A stretch of 64,000 nucleotides of DNA from an uncultured Pelagibacteraceae bacterium (GTDB lineage: Bacteria > Pseudomonadota > Alphaproteobacteria > Pelagibacterales > Pelagibacteraceae). Position numbers and translations under genes: made by a program. Within the stretch, counting starts at the first letter, position 1; each line of letters starts with the position of its first letter. Below, one piece after another: positions 33,647-42,436 of the stretch. The stretch is taken from positions 16,455-80,454 of the forward strand of contig CACJRJ010000001.1 in NCBI GenBank assembly GCA_902595725.1. Direction: 5' to 3'. The notes beneath the pieces are model-generated. The model was not told where the DNA came from and made no database searches. It was given only the letters and a program-made list of their open reading frames with translations.

Positions 33647-34782
33647 AAACTCTTTGCAAACTTCTTAATATCTTTAATTAATAAATCAGGTTGCTCTAAA
33701 GCTGCAAAATGTCCTCCTGCAAGCATCTCTGTCCATTGTTGAACATTATATATTCTTTCTACATACGATTTAGGAGCCCATTCTAAATATTCTTTTGGAA
33801 ATTTTGCAATTGCAGTTGGGACTTTTAAAGGAAGATGATCTTTTGGAAGAAATCTTCCTCCTTCTTCTCTTCTTCCATAATAAATCCAAGATGCTGTATT
33901 GAATGTTTTAGTTACTAAATAAACCATGATGTTTGATAATAAAATATCTTTTGAATAAACGCTTTCAATATCTCCATTTTTTATATCTGACCAGCCCCTC
34001 ATTTTTTCGATTATCCATGCAGCAACGCCTACTGGACTATCCATCATTGCGTAACTTAATGTTTGTGGTTTTGTTGCTTGTTGTGTTCTATAACCATCTT
34101 CGATTCTTTGTTCTTTTTTAAATCTTTCTTGCCACTCTTTTTCTTCAGGTGTTTGTGGTCCATCTGGATGACGAGTAATTAAAATATTAATATGTATTCC
34201 TAATAGACTTTCTGGAAAATCGTATGCTAGCCAAGTACATATTGTTCCTCCAAAATCACCTCCTTGAGATATATATTTTTTATAACCCAAAGTATTTATC
34301 ATTAACGAATTAAATATTGCTGACATTTTTCTTGGACCGATTGGTCTTGGAGGACGCTCTGAAAATCCATAACCTGGTAAAGATGGAACAACAACATCAA
34401 ATCCATCTTCTTCTTTTCCACCATATTTTTCAGGGTGAGCTAGTTGATCGATAATATGTAAAAATTCTACTATAGAACCAGGCCAACCATGATTTAACAA
34501 TAATGGTTTAGGTTTAGATCCACTTCCTTTTTCATGAATAAAATGAATATCAATTCCATCTATATTAGATTTAAAATTATTAAATTTATTTATTTTTTCT
34601 TCTGTTTTTCTCCAATCAAATTTATTAACCCAATAATCAGCAAATTCTTTCATGTAATCTAAGTTTGTTCCATAATCCCAACCTCCGTCGTCAGGCATCT
34701 CGTGCCATTGATAGTTCTTAACCTTTGAATATATATTTTGGAGGCTTTCTTCTGAAATCTCTACTTTAAAAGGTTTTGTCAT
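33643..34782 (-). CDS. Epoxide hydrolase-family alpha/beta hydrolase
   Basis: A 379-residue protein with the EHN N-terminal domain (about 1-110, with WDYGTNLDYMKEFADYW) followed by an alpha/beta hydrolase core. HGWPGSIVEF near 94-103 is the oxyanion-hole motif, GGDFGGTIC the nucleophile elbow with Asp, and GHFAALEQPD near the end supplies the catalytic His. It probably opens epoxides or hydrolyses related compounds. Divergent from the DhaK gene with 44 bases between starts. No signal peptide. Confidence 0.88.
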   Translation of the reverse strand: MTKPFKVEISEESLQNIYSKVKNYQWHEMPDDGGWDYGTNLDYMKEFADYWVNKFDWRKTEEKINKFNNFKSNIDGIDIHFIHEKGSGSKPKPLLLNHGWPGSIVEFLHIIDQLAHPEKYGGKEEDGFDVVVPSLPGYGFSERPPRPIGPRKMSAIFNSLMINTLGYKKYISQGGDFGGTICTWLAYDFPESLLGIHINILITRHPDGPQTPEEKEWQERFKKEQRIEDGYRTQQATKPQTLSYAMMDSPVGVAAWIIEKMRGWSDIKNGDIESVYSKDILLSNIMVYLVTKTFNTASWIYYGRREEGGRFLPKDHLPLKVPTAIAKFPKEYLEWAPKSYVERIYNVQQWTEMLAGGHFAALEQPDLLIKDIKKFAKSL

Positions 34783-34826
34783 TTTACTAGTATATATATT
34801 TTTAAATTTAAAATATAAAAATAGTT

Positions 34827-35822
34827 ATGAAAAAAATAATCAACAATCCAGCAAATTTTGTAGAAGAGTCAATTGATGGACTAATTAAATCACATCCTGA
34901 TGTTTATTCTTTGGCAAAAGATAATAACAGAGTTGTTATGAGAGCGAAAAAAGCTTCAAATAAAGTTGGAATAGTAACTGGGGGTGGATCGGGACACTTA
35001 CCTGTATTTACCGGGTATATTGGTAAAGGATTTTTAGATGCTTGTGCTATTGGATCAGTGTTTGCATCTCCATCAGTAGAACAGATGGTTTCTGCTATAA
35101 AAAATGCTGATAATGGTAATGGAGTTTTGTGTATCATTGGAAATTATGGTGGTGATGTTATGAATTTTGAAATGGCATGTGAAATGGTTGAAGCAGAAGG
35201 AATTAAGACAAAAAAAGTAATTGTTTCAGACGATATTGCAAGTGCAAGTGAAGCTGAGAAAGAAAAAAGAAGAGGAATCGCTGGTATGATATTTGTATTT
35301 AAAGTTGCAGGGGCAATTGCTGAAACTGGAGCTTCTCTTGATGATGTTTTTAAAACTACTACTGAAGTTAATAATAATATTCGAACTCTTGGTGTTGCTG
35401 TTTCACCTTGTATTTTACCTGAAGCTGGAAAACCTACTTTTGAAATTAGTGATGATGAAATTGAAATAGGAATGGGTATACATGGAGAGCCTGGAATAAA
35501 AAGAGAAAAATTGAGACCTGCAAATGAGTTAGTTGATGACTTATATAAAAGAATTATTTTAGATTCTAAACTGACTGCTAACGACAATATTGTAGTTATG
35601 ATAAATAGTTTAGGTGCCACACCACTTGAAGAATTATATATTATATCTAAAAGAGTTAATGAAAACTTATCAAGTTCAAAAATAAAAAATATTAAAACTT
35701 ATGTTGGAAGGTATGCAACTTCTATGGAGATGGCAGGCATGTCTATAACCACATTAAAATTAAATGATAACTTAAAAAAATATCTTTTTGCAAAAAGTGA
35801 ATGTCCTTTTTGGAATAATTAA
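34827..35822 (+). CDS. DhaK-like keto-sugar kinase subunit
   Basis: A 331-residue DhaK-family protein. GGGSGHLPVFTGYIGKGFLDA at 52-72 and GMGIHGEPG with H219, the residue that covalently holds the carbonyl of the substrate, are intact. The usual GGGSGHEP reads GGGSGHLP, a form I associate with kinases for four-carbon keto-sugars (erythrulose type); that association is from memory. It needs a DhaL-type partner, found only at 29648. Its stop is interlocked with the BASS gene stop (TTAA 35819-35822). Confidence 0.87.
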   Translation: MKKIINNPANFVEESIDGLIKSHPDVYSLAKDNNRVVMRAKKASNKVGIVTGGGSGHLPVFTGYIGKGFLDACAIGSVFASPSVEQMVSAIKNADNGNGVLCIIGNYGGDVMNFEMACEMVEAEGIKTKKVIVSDDIASASEAEKEKRRGIAGMIFVFKVAGAIAETGASLDDVFKTTTEVNNNIRTLGVAVSPCILPEAGKPTFEISDDEIEIGMGIHGEPGIKREKLRPANELVDDLYKRIILDSKLTANDNIVVMINSLGATPLEELYIISKRVNENLSSSKIKNIKTYVGRYATSMEMAGMSITTLKLNDNLKKYLFAKSECPFWNN

Positions 35823-36679
35823 GCTTTGTTCCTTAAAAAATAAATAAATATAAATCCGGTTATATACATTATTAATGCATATGCAGCTGTAGGTATCATG
35901 TAAACAATTTCACTTGAAATTTCTGTAGCTACAAAAACTGCTAAAGTTCCATTTTGAAGTCCACACTCAAGCGAAATACATTTTATTTGTTCTATTCCAG
36001 ACGCAAAAGTTTTTGCAAGATAATATGCTAAGACCATCATTACTATATTTAAAGTTAGTACGATTAAACCTGCTTGAGCTAAGTAATTAAAAATATTATC
36101 TTTTTCCTCAACCCAAATTGCAATAAAAACAATTAAAAATAATATACCTGTAATTTTATCAATAATTGAAGTTTTTGAACCTACAAAATTATCTGCAAAT
36201 TTTCTAATAATCATTCCTAAAATTACCGGTACTGCTACTACCAATGCCATTTTTAATGCAGTTCCAGTTATGTTAATTTTTTCATTAGCAAATGAAACAC
36301 CCGTGAGATCCGCTGAAGTAAAAACAATTAGTGGGACTGTTATAATGCTAATAATGCTTATAACTGCTGTTAATGAAACTGATAAAGCTACGTCACCATT
36401 CGCAAATTTTGTTAAAACATTTGAAGTAATTCCACCAGGTGCAGCTGCGATTATCATTACGCCTAGGGCAATTTCTGGAGATATTTCTAAAAACATCCCT
36501 AGAATTTTTAACAATATAAATGCAACTATAGGTAAAATAATCAATTGAGATATAAAACCTATTAAAAAATCTTTAGGAGTTTTCAAGACTCTTGCAAAAT
36601 CTCGAGTTGTTAAGCCTAGACCAAGACCAAGCATTATCAAGGCTAGAGCAATTGGTGCGATTTTTGTTACTATTTCCAT
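35819..36679 (-). CDS. Bile acid:sodium symporter (BASS) family transporter
   Basis: A 286-residue membrane protein with about nine helices. The start is placed at ATG 36679 (MEIVTKIAPIALALIM); the longer ORF runs into the divergent phosphotransacetylase gene and has no hydrophobic sequence there. AAPGGITSNVLTKFANGDVALSVSLTA and SLECGLQNGTLAVFVA are BASS signatures around the sodium sites. The family takes up bile acids, pyruvate, pantothenate and other anions with sodium. Substrate unknown; neighbours suggest a small organic acid. Confidence 0.87.
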   Translation of the reverse strand: MEIVTKIAPIALALIMLGLGLGLTTRDFARVLKTPKDFLIGFISQLIILPIVAFILLKILGMFLEISPEIALGVMIIAAAPGGITSNVLTKFANGDVALSVSLTAVISIISIITVPLIVFTSADLTGVSFANEKINITGTALKMALVVAVPVILGMIIRKFADNFVGSKTSIIDKITGILFLIVFIAIWVEEKDNIFNYLAQAGLIVLTLNIVMMVLAYYLAKTFASGIEQIKCISLECGLQNGTLAVFVATEISSEIVYMIPTAAYALIMYITGFIFIYFLRNKA

Positions 36680-36755
36680 AGTTCGGTCACAGTTTACTAC
36701 TTTATGTATTTTACTATAAATTAATATAAATTTATGTATACAAAAAAACGTAAAA

Positions 36756-37667
36756 ATGCTTTCAGATAAAGAAATAGTTTGTCCAAACAACCTTCTTAAT
36801 GTGGCACATAAAAAAAAGGGTGTGGTAGCTGGGATAGTTAATGCGGGAAAACCACTGCCCATGCTTTCAGTTATGGATGCAGTAAAAGAAGATCTCATTA
36901 TTCCAATTTTTATTGGTGACAAAGAGGAAATCCAAAAATATGCAGATAATTTAAAATTTGATATATCAAAATTTGAAACTATTCATGAACCTGTGGAAAA
37001 TAATACTGCAAAAGTTGCTGCAAAATTAGCCTCTGAAAATAAAATAAGAATAATTGTTAAAGGTCATATTCATACAGATATTCTCATGAAAGAAGTTTTA
37101 AAAAGAGAATATAATTTATTAAGTAAAACAAGATTAAGTCACATATGGCATATGACTTTAAATAAAGAAGATAAACCATTAATCATTACTGATGGAGCTT
37201 TAAATGTACTGCCTAATGTTAAAACAAAAATGCATATACTTAAAAATGTAATTAATTTTTCTAACAGAATTGGAAATGAAAGACCAAAAGTTGCTATATT
37301 ATCAGCAACAGAAGAAGTATTAGATAGTGTTCAAAGTTCACTTGATGCAAAAGAAATCACAGAATTGGCAAAAAAAGAAAATTTAAATGCAGATGTTTTT
37401 GGACCTCTAGCGTTTGATAATAGTATTTCAAAAAAATCGGCTGCGATTAAAGGAATTAAAAATGCAGTTGCAGGTGAAGCTGATGTTTTGTTAGTTCCAA
37501 GTGTTGAAGCGGGAAATGGATTGGTTAAAATGATGATATATTTCATGGGTGCTTGCGCTGCAGGTGTAGTTATTGGAGGAAAAGTTCCAGTTGTTATAAC
37601 AAGTAGATCGGATGAAGCGGCAGCAAGATTAGCTTCCATGGCGGCTGCAGTAGTTGCATTAGATTAA
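36756..37667 (+). CDS. Phosphate acetyl/butyryltransferase family protein
   Basis: A 303-residue protein of the short PTA/PTB family (no extra N-terminal domain). LPMLSVMDAVKEDLIIPIFIG, the GHIHTDILMKEVL segment, VPSVEAGNGLVKMMIYFMGA and VPVVITSRSDEAAARLASMA are family marks. It moves an acyl group between CoA and phosphate. In many sulfonate degraders a short Pta turns acetyl phosphate from sulfoacetaldehyde acetyltransferase into acetyl-CoA, which would fit the taurine locus, but no xsc gene is in the window. Followed 25 bases later by the HpsN-like gene. Confidence 0.88.
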   Translation: MLSDKEIVCPNNLLNVAHKKKGVVAGIVNAGKPLPMLSVMDAVKEDLIIPIFIGDKEEIQKYADNLKFDISKFETIHEPVENNTAKVAAKLASENKIRIIVKGHIHTDILMKEVLKREYNLLSKTRLSHIWHMTLNKEDKPLIITDGALNVLPNVKTKMHILKNVINFSNRIGNERPKVAILSATEEVLDSVQSSLDAKEITELAKKENLNADVFGPLAFDNSISKKSAAIKGIKNAVAGEADVLLVPSVEAGNGLVKMMIYFMGACAAGVVIGGKVPVVITSRSDEAAARLASMAAAVVALD

Positions 37668-37692
37668 TTAATGATTTAAAAGCTTAAAAATT

Positions 37693-38979
37693 ATGACAAT
37701 CAAGTATCTAAAAAAATCACCAAAAACATCATCTACTGATGATACAAAAACAAGAGAAATTGTAGAAAATATTTTAAAAGATATAGAAGTAAAAAAAGAA
37801 GAAGGTTGTAAAGAACTCGGAAAAAAATTTGATAAGTACGATGGTGAAATCATAGTTTCTAAAGAGAAAATAGAAGAAATAAAAAAAAATTTAGATCAAA
37901 AAACAAAGGATGATATTCAGTTTTCACACGAAAGAGTTAGAAAATTTGCAGAAGCGCAATTAAAAAACTACGGCCAAGATTTTGAAGTTGAACTTTCAGA
38001 AGGTTTATATGCTGGTCAAAAATTAATACCTGTTAATACAGCGGGATGCTATGTACCAGCAGGAAGATATGCTCATATAGCTTCAGCTGTTATGAGTGTT
38101 ACAACCGCTAAAGTAGCTGGAGTTAAAAATATTTTGGTTTGTAGTTCACCAAAACCAAAAATTGGAGTTCACCCATCAATTATCTATACAGCTGATTTGT
38201 GCGGAGCAGATGTAATTATGAATTTAGGTGGAGTTCAAGCAATAGCTGCTATGACAAATGGATTATTTGGAAATGCGCCAGCTGATATTTTGGTTGGACC
38301 AGGAAATCAATTTGTTGCTGAAGCAAAAAGAATATTGTTTGGAAAAGTTGGAATTGATTTATTTGCTGGTCCTACAGAAATTGCTGTAATTGCTGATGAA
38401 ACAGCTGATCCTGAGATAGTAGCATTTGACTTAGTTGGTCAAGCTGAACATGGTTATAATTCACCTGCATGGTTGTTTACTACTAGTAAAAAATTAGCAG
38501 AAGAAGTTATAAAAAGAGTGCCTGAGTTAATTGCAGATTTACCAGAACTACCTAAACAAAGTGCAGGGGATGCATGGAGAGATTTTGGTGAAGTTATTCT
38601 TTGCGATACTGACGAAGAAATGGCAAAAATTAGTGATGAATATGCACCAGAGCATTTGGAAGTTCAGACAAAAAATTTGAAATGGTTTCATGAAAGATTA
38701 AAAAACTATGGATCTTTATTTATAGGAGAAGAAACAACTGTTGCCTACGGTGACAAATGCTCAGGAACAAACCATATTCTTCCAACTAAAGGTGCCGGAA
38801 GATATACAGGTGGATTATTTGTAGGTAAATTTATTAAAACACTAAGTTTTCAAAGAATGACGAAAGAATCTACAAAAGAAGTTGGCGCTGCAGCTGCAAG
38901 AATTTCTAGATATGAAGGAATGGAAGCACACGCACGAACTGGCGATGTAAGACTTAGAAAATACGGCTTTTCAAATTAA
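37693..38979 (+). CDS. HpsN-like polyol dehydrogenase of the histidinol dehydrogenase family
   Basis: A 428-residue zinc dehydrogenase. Zinc-site candidates Q250 and H253 (GQAEHGYNSP), the catalytic EH pair in SDEYAPEHLEV and the C-terminal EGMEAHARTGDVRLRKYG are intact. The opening MTIKYLKK, the NSPAWL and AWRDFGEVILCDTDEEM segments resemble sulfopropanediol 3-dehydrogenase HpsN more than a housekeeping HisD, and there are no other early his genes beside it. It may oxidise DHPS to sulfolactate or act on another polyol. True histidinol dehydrogenase remains possible. Confidence 0.85.
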   Translation: MTIKYLKKSPKTSSTDDTKTREIVENILKDIEVKKEEGCKELGKKFDKYDGEIIVSKEKIEEIKKNLDQKTKDDIQFSHERVRKFAEAQLKNYGQDFEVELSEGLYAGQKLIPVNTAGCYVPAGRYAHIASAVMSVTTAKVAGVKNILVCSSPKPKIGVHPSIIYTADLCGADVIMNLGGVQAIAAMTNGLFGNAPADILVGPGNQFVAEAKRILFGKVGIDLFAGPTEIAVIADETADPEIVAFDLVGQAEHGYNSPAWLFTTSKKLAEEVIKRVPELIADLPELPKQSAGDAWRDFGEVILCDTDEEMAKISDEYAPEHLEVQTKNLKWFHERLKNYGSLFIGEETTVAYGDKCSGTNHILPTKGAGRYTGGLFVGKFIKTLSFQRMTKESTKEVGAAAARISRYEGMEAHARTGDVRLRKYGFSN

Positions 38980-38984
38980 GTTAT

Positions 38985-39419
38985 TTACAGAGAATTTATT
39001 AATTCTGGTGCTATTTTTTTTGATCTAGAATAGTATTTGATTTTTTTAATATTTTCTAAATTTGATTTATCATTACCAACAACTACGAACCCTATCATGC
39101 CCATGCTCTTATGCGGTGTACACCAATAAGCATATATTCCTGGAACTGTAAAAGTATATTCAGCATCTTTACTGAACTTTGTTTTAAATTTTTCGACACC
39201 TGATGGTACTCCACCTTTAATAAATTCGACATTGTGCCCTGGATTTGTTGATTTCCAAAAAACAGTATCTCCAACATCTATTCTCACAATTTTTTTAGAA
39301 TAAACCATAGATTCTTTACCTAATTTGTTTAACATTTCTATAGTTTCATCTGCAGCAAACGAGCTAGATGTAAAAAATAAAAAAGTAATTAAAATAGTTA
39401 AGTTTTTTAAAGTTTTCAT
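38985..39419 (-). CDS. Pseudoazurin
   Basis: A 144-residue blue copper protein with signal peptide (about 1-23, cleaved after SFA). Ligands H62 (NPGHNVEF), C100, H103 and M108 (WCTPHKSMGM) form the type 1 copper site. It carries electrons in the periplasm, for example to nitrite or nitrous oxide reductases or in place of cytochrome c. Convergent with the HpsN-like gene, 5 bases apart. Intact and of typical length. Confidence 0.92.
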   Translation of the reverse strand: MKTLKNLTILITFLFFTSSSFAADETIEMLNKLGKESMVYSKKIVRIDVGDTVFWKSTNPGHNVEFIKGGVPSGVEKFKTKFSKDAEYTFTVPGIYAYWCTPHKSMGMIGFVVVGNDKSNLENIKKIKYYSRSKKIAPELINSL

Positions 39420-39578
39420 ATCAAATGTTTATTTGAGTAATCCATTTCAACCATATAGGTAATAAAATTCTTTTATCAACTCAAACAAGTGTAACAAGTT
39501 GACACATTTGTGCTGTGACAAAAAATTATCTTAAAATTATTTTATTAATATTATTAAAATGAGTTTGAGAGGAAAAAT

Positions 39579-39785
39579 ATGAAAAAATTATTAATTGCAC
39601 TTACTTTGGTACTTTTCTCAAGTTCTGCTTTTGCTGGATCTTGCCTAAAGCTAGTTGGAAAAGTAGATGAAAAAATGCAACAAGTTATGGAATTAAGAGA
39701 TGCTGGTAAAAAAGCACATGAAGAAGGTGACCATGCAAAATCTGAAGAGCTACTAATTAAAGCTCTAAATCTTTTTAAAAGTTAA
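39579..39785 (+). CDS. Small exported helical protein
   Basis: A 68-residue protein with a clear signal peptide (cleaved after AFA, about residue 19) and a short helical mature part of 49 residues with TPR-like spacing (AGKKAHEEGDHAKSEELLIKAL). One cysteine follows the cleavage site by two residues (GSC), not a lipobox. A strong RBS (GAGAGGA) precedes the ATG, suggesting high expression. Function unknown. It is followed by a long hairpin at 39795-39847. Confidence 0.75.
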   Translation: MKKLLIALTLVLFSSSAFAGSCLKLVGKVDEKMQQVMELRDAGKKAHEEGDHAKSEELLIKALNLFKS

Positions 39786-39794
39786 GTAATAGAA

Positions 39795-39847
39795 TTTGAT
39801 AGGGGTTTTAAACTAACCTTCGAATCACAACCCCCACCCCTATCAAA
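39795..39847. terminator. Hairpin between convergent genes with alternative pairing
   Basis: Arms 39795-39805 (TTTGATAGGGG) and 39837-39847 pair perfectly over 11 bases with a 31-base loop. Inside, GGGGTT (39802-39807) can instead pair with AACCCC near 39829-39834, so two exclusive structures exist. The 3' arm overlaps the stop of the LysE-type gene. Likely a shared terminator or 3' stabiliser; a T run is short. Confidence 0.55.
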
Positions 39848-40457
39848 CCAAATCAATAATTTCTATAAATACATAGCTAGATAAAACAGTCATAAATATA
39901 ATTATGAAAAAATTAATTATTTTCCAAGCTCTTGAATCTATTAAATAGTTTGAAAAAAATTTAGCCAAATAACCTAATGAGAAAAAAAATAAAAATGATG
40001 CAATTGCAGCACCTATTCCAAAAAAATATTTATGAGAAATTAAAAAATTCTTTGAAAAATTTCCTAAAAAAAAGACTGTATCTGAATAAACATGTGGATT
40101 TAAATATGTAAATCCTAGAGTTTTAATTATTATATTTTTAAGGGATAAATTGCTGCCTTCAAAGTTTAACTCTGATCTTTTATATAAAGACCTTACTTTG
40201 CTATAAATAAAGTAAATTAAGAAGATAAAAAGCAATATATTAAAAATTAATTCAACATTTTTTGTGAAGAAAATTTTAAAATATTCAAATAAAAATATTC
40301 CTAAAAAAATTAAAATTAAGTCTGATATTGAACAAATTAAACAAACTAAAAAAACATATTGTTTCTTTAAACCTTGTTCAATTACAAAAATATTTTGAGC
40401 CCCAATTGCAAAAATTAAACTCAAACCTGTAATGAAACCAAGAATTAAAAAACTCAT
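39843..40457 (-). CDS. LysE/ArgO-type amino acid exporter
   Basis: A 204-residue membrane protein with about six helices. It opens MSFLILGFITGLSLIFAIGAQNIFVIEQGLK, the LysE/ArgO signature GAQN-x-F, and keeps YLNPHVYSDTVFFLG, also typical. It exports basic amino acids such as lysine or arginine. It overlaps the upstream MFS gene by 4 bases. Substrate inferred from family. Confidence 0.88.
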   Translation of the reverse strand: MSFLILGFITGLSLIFAIGAQNIFVIEQGLKKQYVFLVCLICSISDLILIFLGIFLFEYFKIFFTKNVELIFNILLFIFLIYFIYSKVRSLYKRSELNFEGSNLSLKNIIIKTLGFTYLNPHVYSDTVFFLGNFSKNFLISHKYFFGIGAAIASFLFFFSLGYLAKFFSNYLIDSRAWKIINFFIIIFMTVLSSYVFIEIIDLV

Positions 40458-41620
40458 CTGGATTTACGATCTGCATTTATTATTGATAAAATAATTAAAA
40501 TTAAAAAAGGTATACAAAATAAGTTCACAGTTTTCCAACTAGCAAGTGAAATTAAAACACCAGCAGCTAAACTTGCAATTGCCATAGAAGAAAAAACTAA
40601 TAAATCATTAAATCCTTGAGCTTTAAACTTTTCTTCAGGTTTGTATGTTGTAACCAACAAACTAGTTCCAGATATAAATAAAAAGTTCCATCCAATACCT
40701 AAAAAAATTAAGCTGATAAAATAATTTAAAAAAGATGGTTCAAAAAAACTCATTAAGATTGTTAAAATATAAAATAAAACACCTGCATACATCATATTGC
40801 TATAACCAAACCTTTTGATTAAATTTCCAGTAAATAACGATGGTAAAAACATTGCTAAAACATGAAATTGAAGAACTATGCCTGTTTTTTCCAAACTTAA
40901 GTGATGTACAATATGCATGCTTATTGGTGTTGCTGTCATTAAAAAAGACATTACAGCATAAGCAAAAGCAGCTGATGTAATTGCTTGTAAAAATTTTGGA
41001 TCAGAAAGAAATTCTAAATAATTCCTAGATTTATTTTCTTCATTAGACATAAAAGAAACTTCTCTGATGTCTCTAAAAAAAAATAATAAAAATGAAGGTA
41101 TTAATGTTAAAATTGCTAATGTTAAATAAGAACCTACATATAAATAGTCGCTTACAAAATTTTTTGTATAATTTGACAAACTTATACCAAGAAAAGCAGC
41201 AACAATACCGGCTAATAATAGAGATGAAATAGCTTTTGGAGCTTTTTCTTTCTCTACACTTTCAGCTGCAGCAAAACGATATTGATGGGTAAATGCCATT
41301 GTTGAACCTAAAATAAATTTAGCGATACAAAAGATAAAAAAACTTTCTATCATTATTGAATAAGCACCGATCAAACAAGCAATTGATCCAGCTACAGAGG
41401 AAAATATAAATCCAAGCCTTCGTCCAATTATACTCATTATTTTGGCAGCAAATATTGTAGCCGCTGCAGTTCCAACTACATAAATTGATGGAGGAAGCGT
41501 AGACAGTGTTTTTATAGGAGTTAATTGTGATCCAATAATACCACTTATAAAAACAGTTACAGTAGCAGCAGTAAAGGCAAATACTTGACTTGAAACAAGT
41601 AATGAAAGATTTCTGTTCAT
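40454..41620 (-). CDS. MFS family transporter
   Basis: A 388-residue protein with about 12 helices, a conserved SIIGRRLGF loop after helix 2 (the MFS motif A region) and FFRDIREVSFMSNEENKS as the central loop. It is a proton-driven carrier of unknown substrate, perhaps an exporter given the neighbouring LysE gene. It overlaps both neighbours by 4 bases, so hydrolase, MFS and LysE form a coupled operon. Confidence 0.85.
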   Translation of the reverse strand: MNRNLSLLVSSQVFAFTAATVTVFISGIIGSQLTPIKTLSTLPPSIYVVGTAAATIFAAKIMSIIGRRLGFIFSSVAGSIACLIGAYSIMIESFFIFCIAKFILGSTMAFTHQYRFAAAESVEKEKAPKAISSLLLAGIVAAFLGISLSNYTKNFVSDYLYVGSYLTLAILTLIPSFLLFFFRDIREVSFMSNEENKSRNYLEFLSDPKFLQAITSAAFAYAVMSFLMTATPISMHIVHHLSLEKTGIVLQFHVLAMFLPSLFTGNLIKRFGYSNMMYAGVLFYILTILMSFFEPSFLNYFISLIFLGIGWNFLFISGTSLLVTTYKPEEKFKAQGFNDLLVFSSMAIASLAAGVLISLASWKTVNLFCIPFLILIILSIINADRKSR

Positions 41621-42369
41621 AATAAGAAATTTTTTACTGTTTCATTGAACTTTTGAGGTTCTTCAAGATGAACATTATGGCCACAACCTTTAAAGACCTC
41701 TAATTGACTACTAGATATATTTTTTTTTAAGGTATCAACTTGATCGAAATTATATGAAAAATCTTTATCACCCCAAATAATCAGGGTGTCTTGTTTGATA
41801 TTTTTTAAATTTTCATATCCTCTCCAATTTTTCATAGCTATAAGAGCATTATCTGCCGTTTCTATAGAAATATTTTTAACTGCATTTTCACAAAAATAAT
41901 AATATTTAGCCTTATCACCTTCTACAAACCACTTTTGTGGAACTCTATTTACTGTTTTTTTTAATCCATCTTTTTTTAATTTTTCTCTTGTGGTTTCTAT
42001 TGATTCAAATCTTCCAGGGATATTTCCAATTGAACCAGTTGCAAAACAAATTAGCTTTTTGATTCTATTTTCGGAAATTTTTACCATTTCTTGAACTATC
42101 ATTCCTCCCATTGAGTGTCCCATTAAATGAAATTCATTTATTTTTTTGTCATCTAGACATTTTAATACAAATTTTGCAATTGAATTAATATTGTCTAGAG
42201 ATTGAGCTTTATAACTTTCTCCGAAACCAGGCAAAGCGGGTGTAATTATTCGAAAATGCTTTCTTAAAAATTTTTTTTGTAAATTCCACATATCAGAAGA
42301 ACCTAAATATCCATGAACTAAAACTAAGGGAAAACCTGATCCAATATCATCAATATATATATCTTGCAT
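41617..42369 (-). CDS. Alpha/beta hydrolase
   Basis: A 250-residue hydrolase. Start placed at ATG 42369 (MQDIYIDDIGSGFPLVLVHGYLG); the longer ORF adds a non-conserved hydrophobic stretch. VHGYLGSSDMW is the oxyanion motif, MGHSMGGMIVQEM the nucleophile elbow with Ser, IIWGDKDFSYN holds the acid and CGHNVHLEEP the catalytic His. Substrate unknown; esterase or C-C hydrolase are both possible. First gene of the three-gene operon. Confidence 0.87.
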   Translation of the reverse strand: MQDIYIDDIGSGFPLVLVHGYLGSSDMWNLQKKFLRKHFRIITPALPGFGESYKAQSLDNINSIAKFVLKCLDDKKINEFHLMGHSMGGMIVQEMVKISENRIKKLICFATGSIGNIPGRFESIETTREKLKKDGLKKTVNRVPQKWFVEGDKAKYYYFCENAVKNISIETADNALIAMKNWRGYENLKNIKQDTLIIWGDKDFSYNFDQVDTLKKNISSSQLEVFKGCGHNVHLEEPQKFNETVKNFLL

Positions 42370-42436
42370 AATTATATTTAAAATATACTTGTATACATAA
42401 ATGTTAAAAACAAAAATCAATATTTAAATAATCTTT

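Noticed and set aside
35144..35620. Open frame of 158 codons opposite the DhaK-like gene
   Set aside because: Shadow of a well-conserved coding sequence; composition is that of a reverse-complement reading frame.
35819..36922. Longer 367-residue form of the BASS transporter
   Set aside because: The extra N-terminus overlaps the start of the divergent phosphotransacetylase gene and shows no hydrophobic or family sequence; ATG 36679 gives a normal protein.
39421..39436. TCAAAT-GTTT-ATTTGA inverted repeat upstream of pseudoazurin
   Set aside because: Short AT-rich dyad, expected by chance at this base composition; FNR-like resemblance is too weak.
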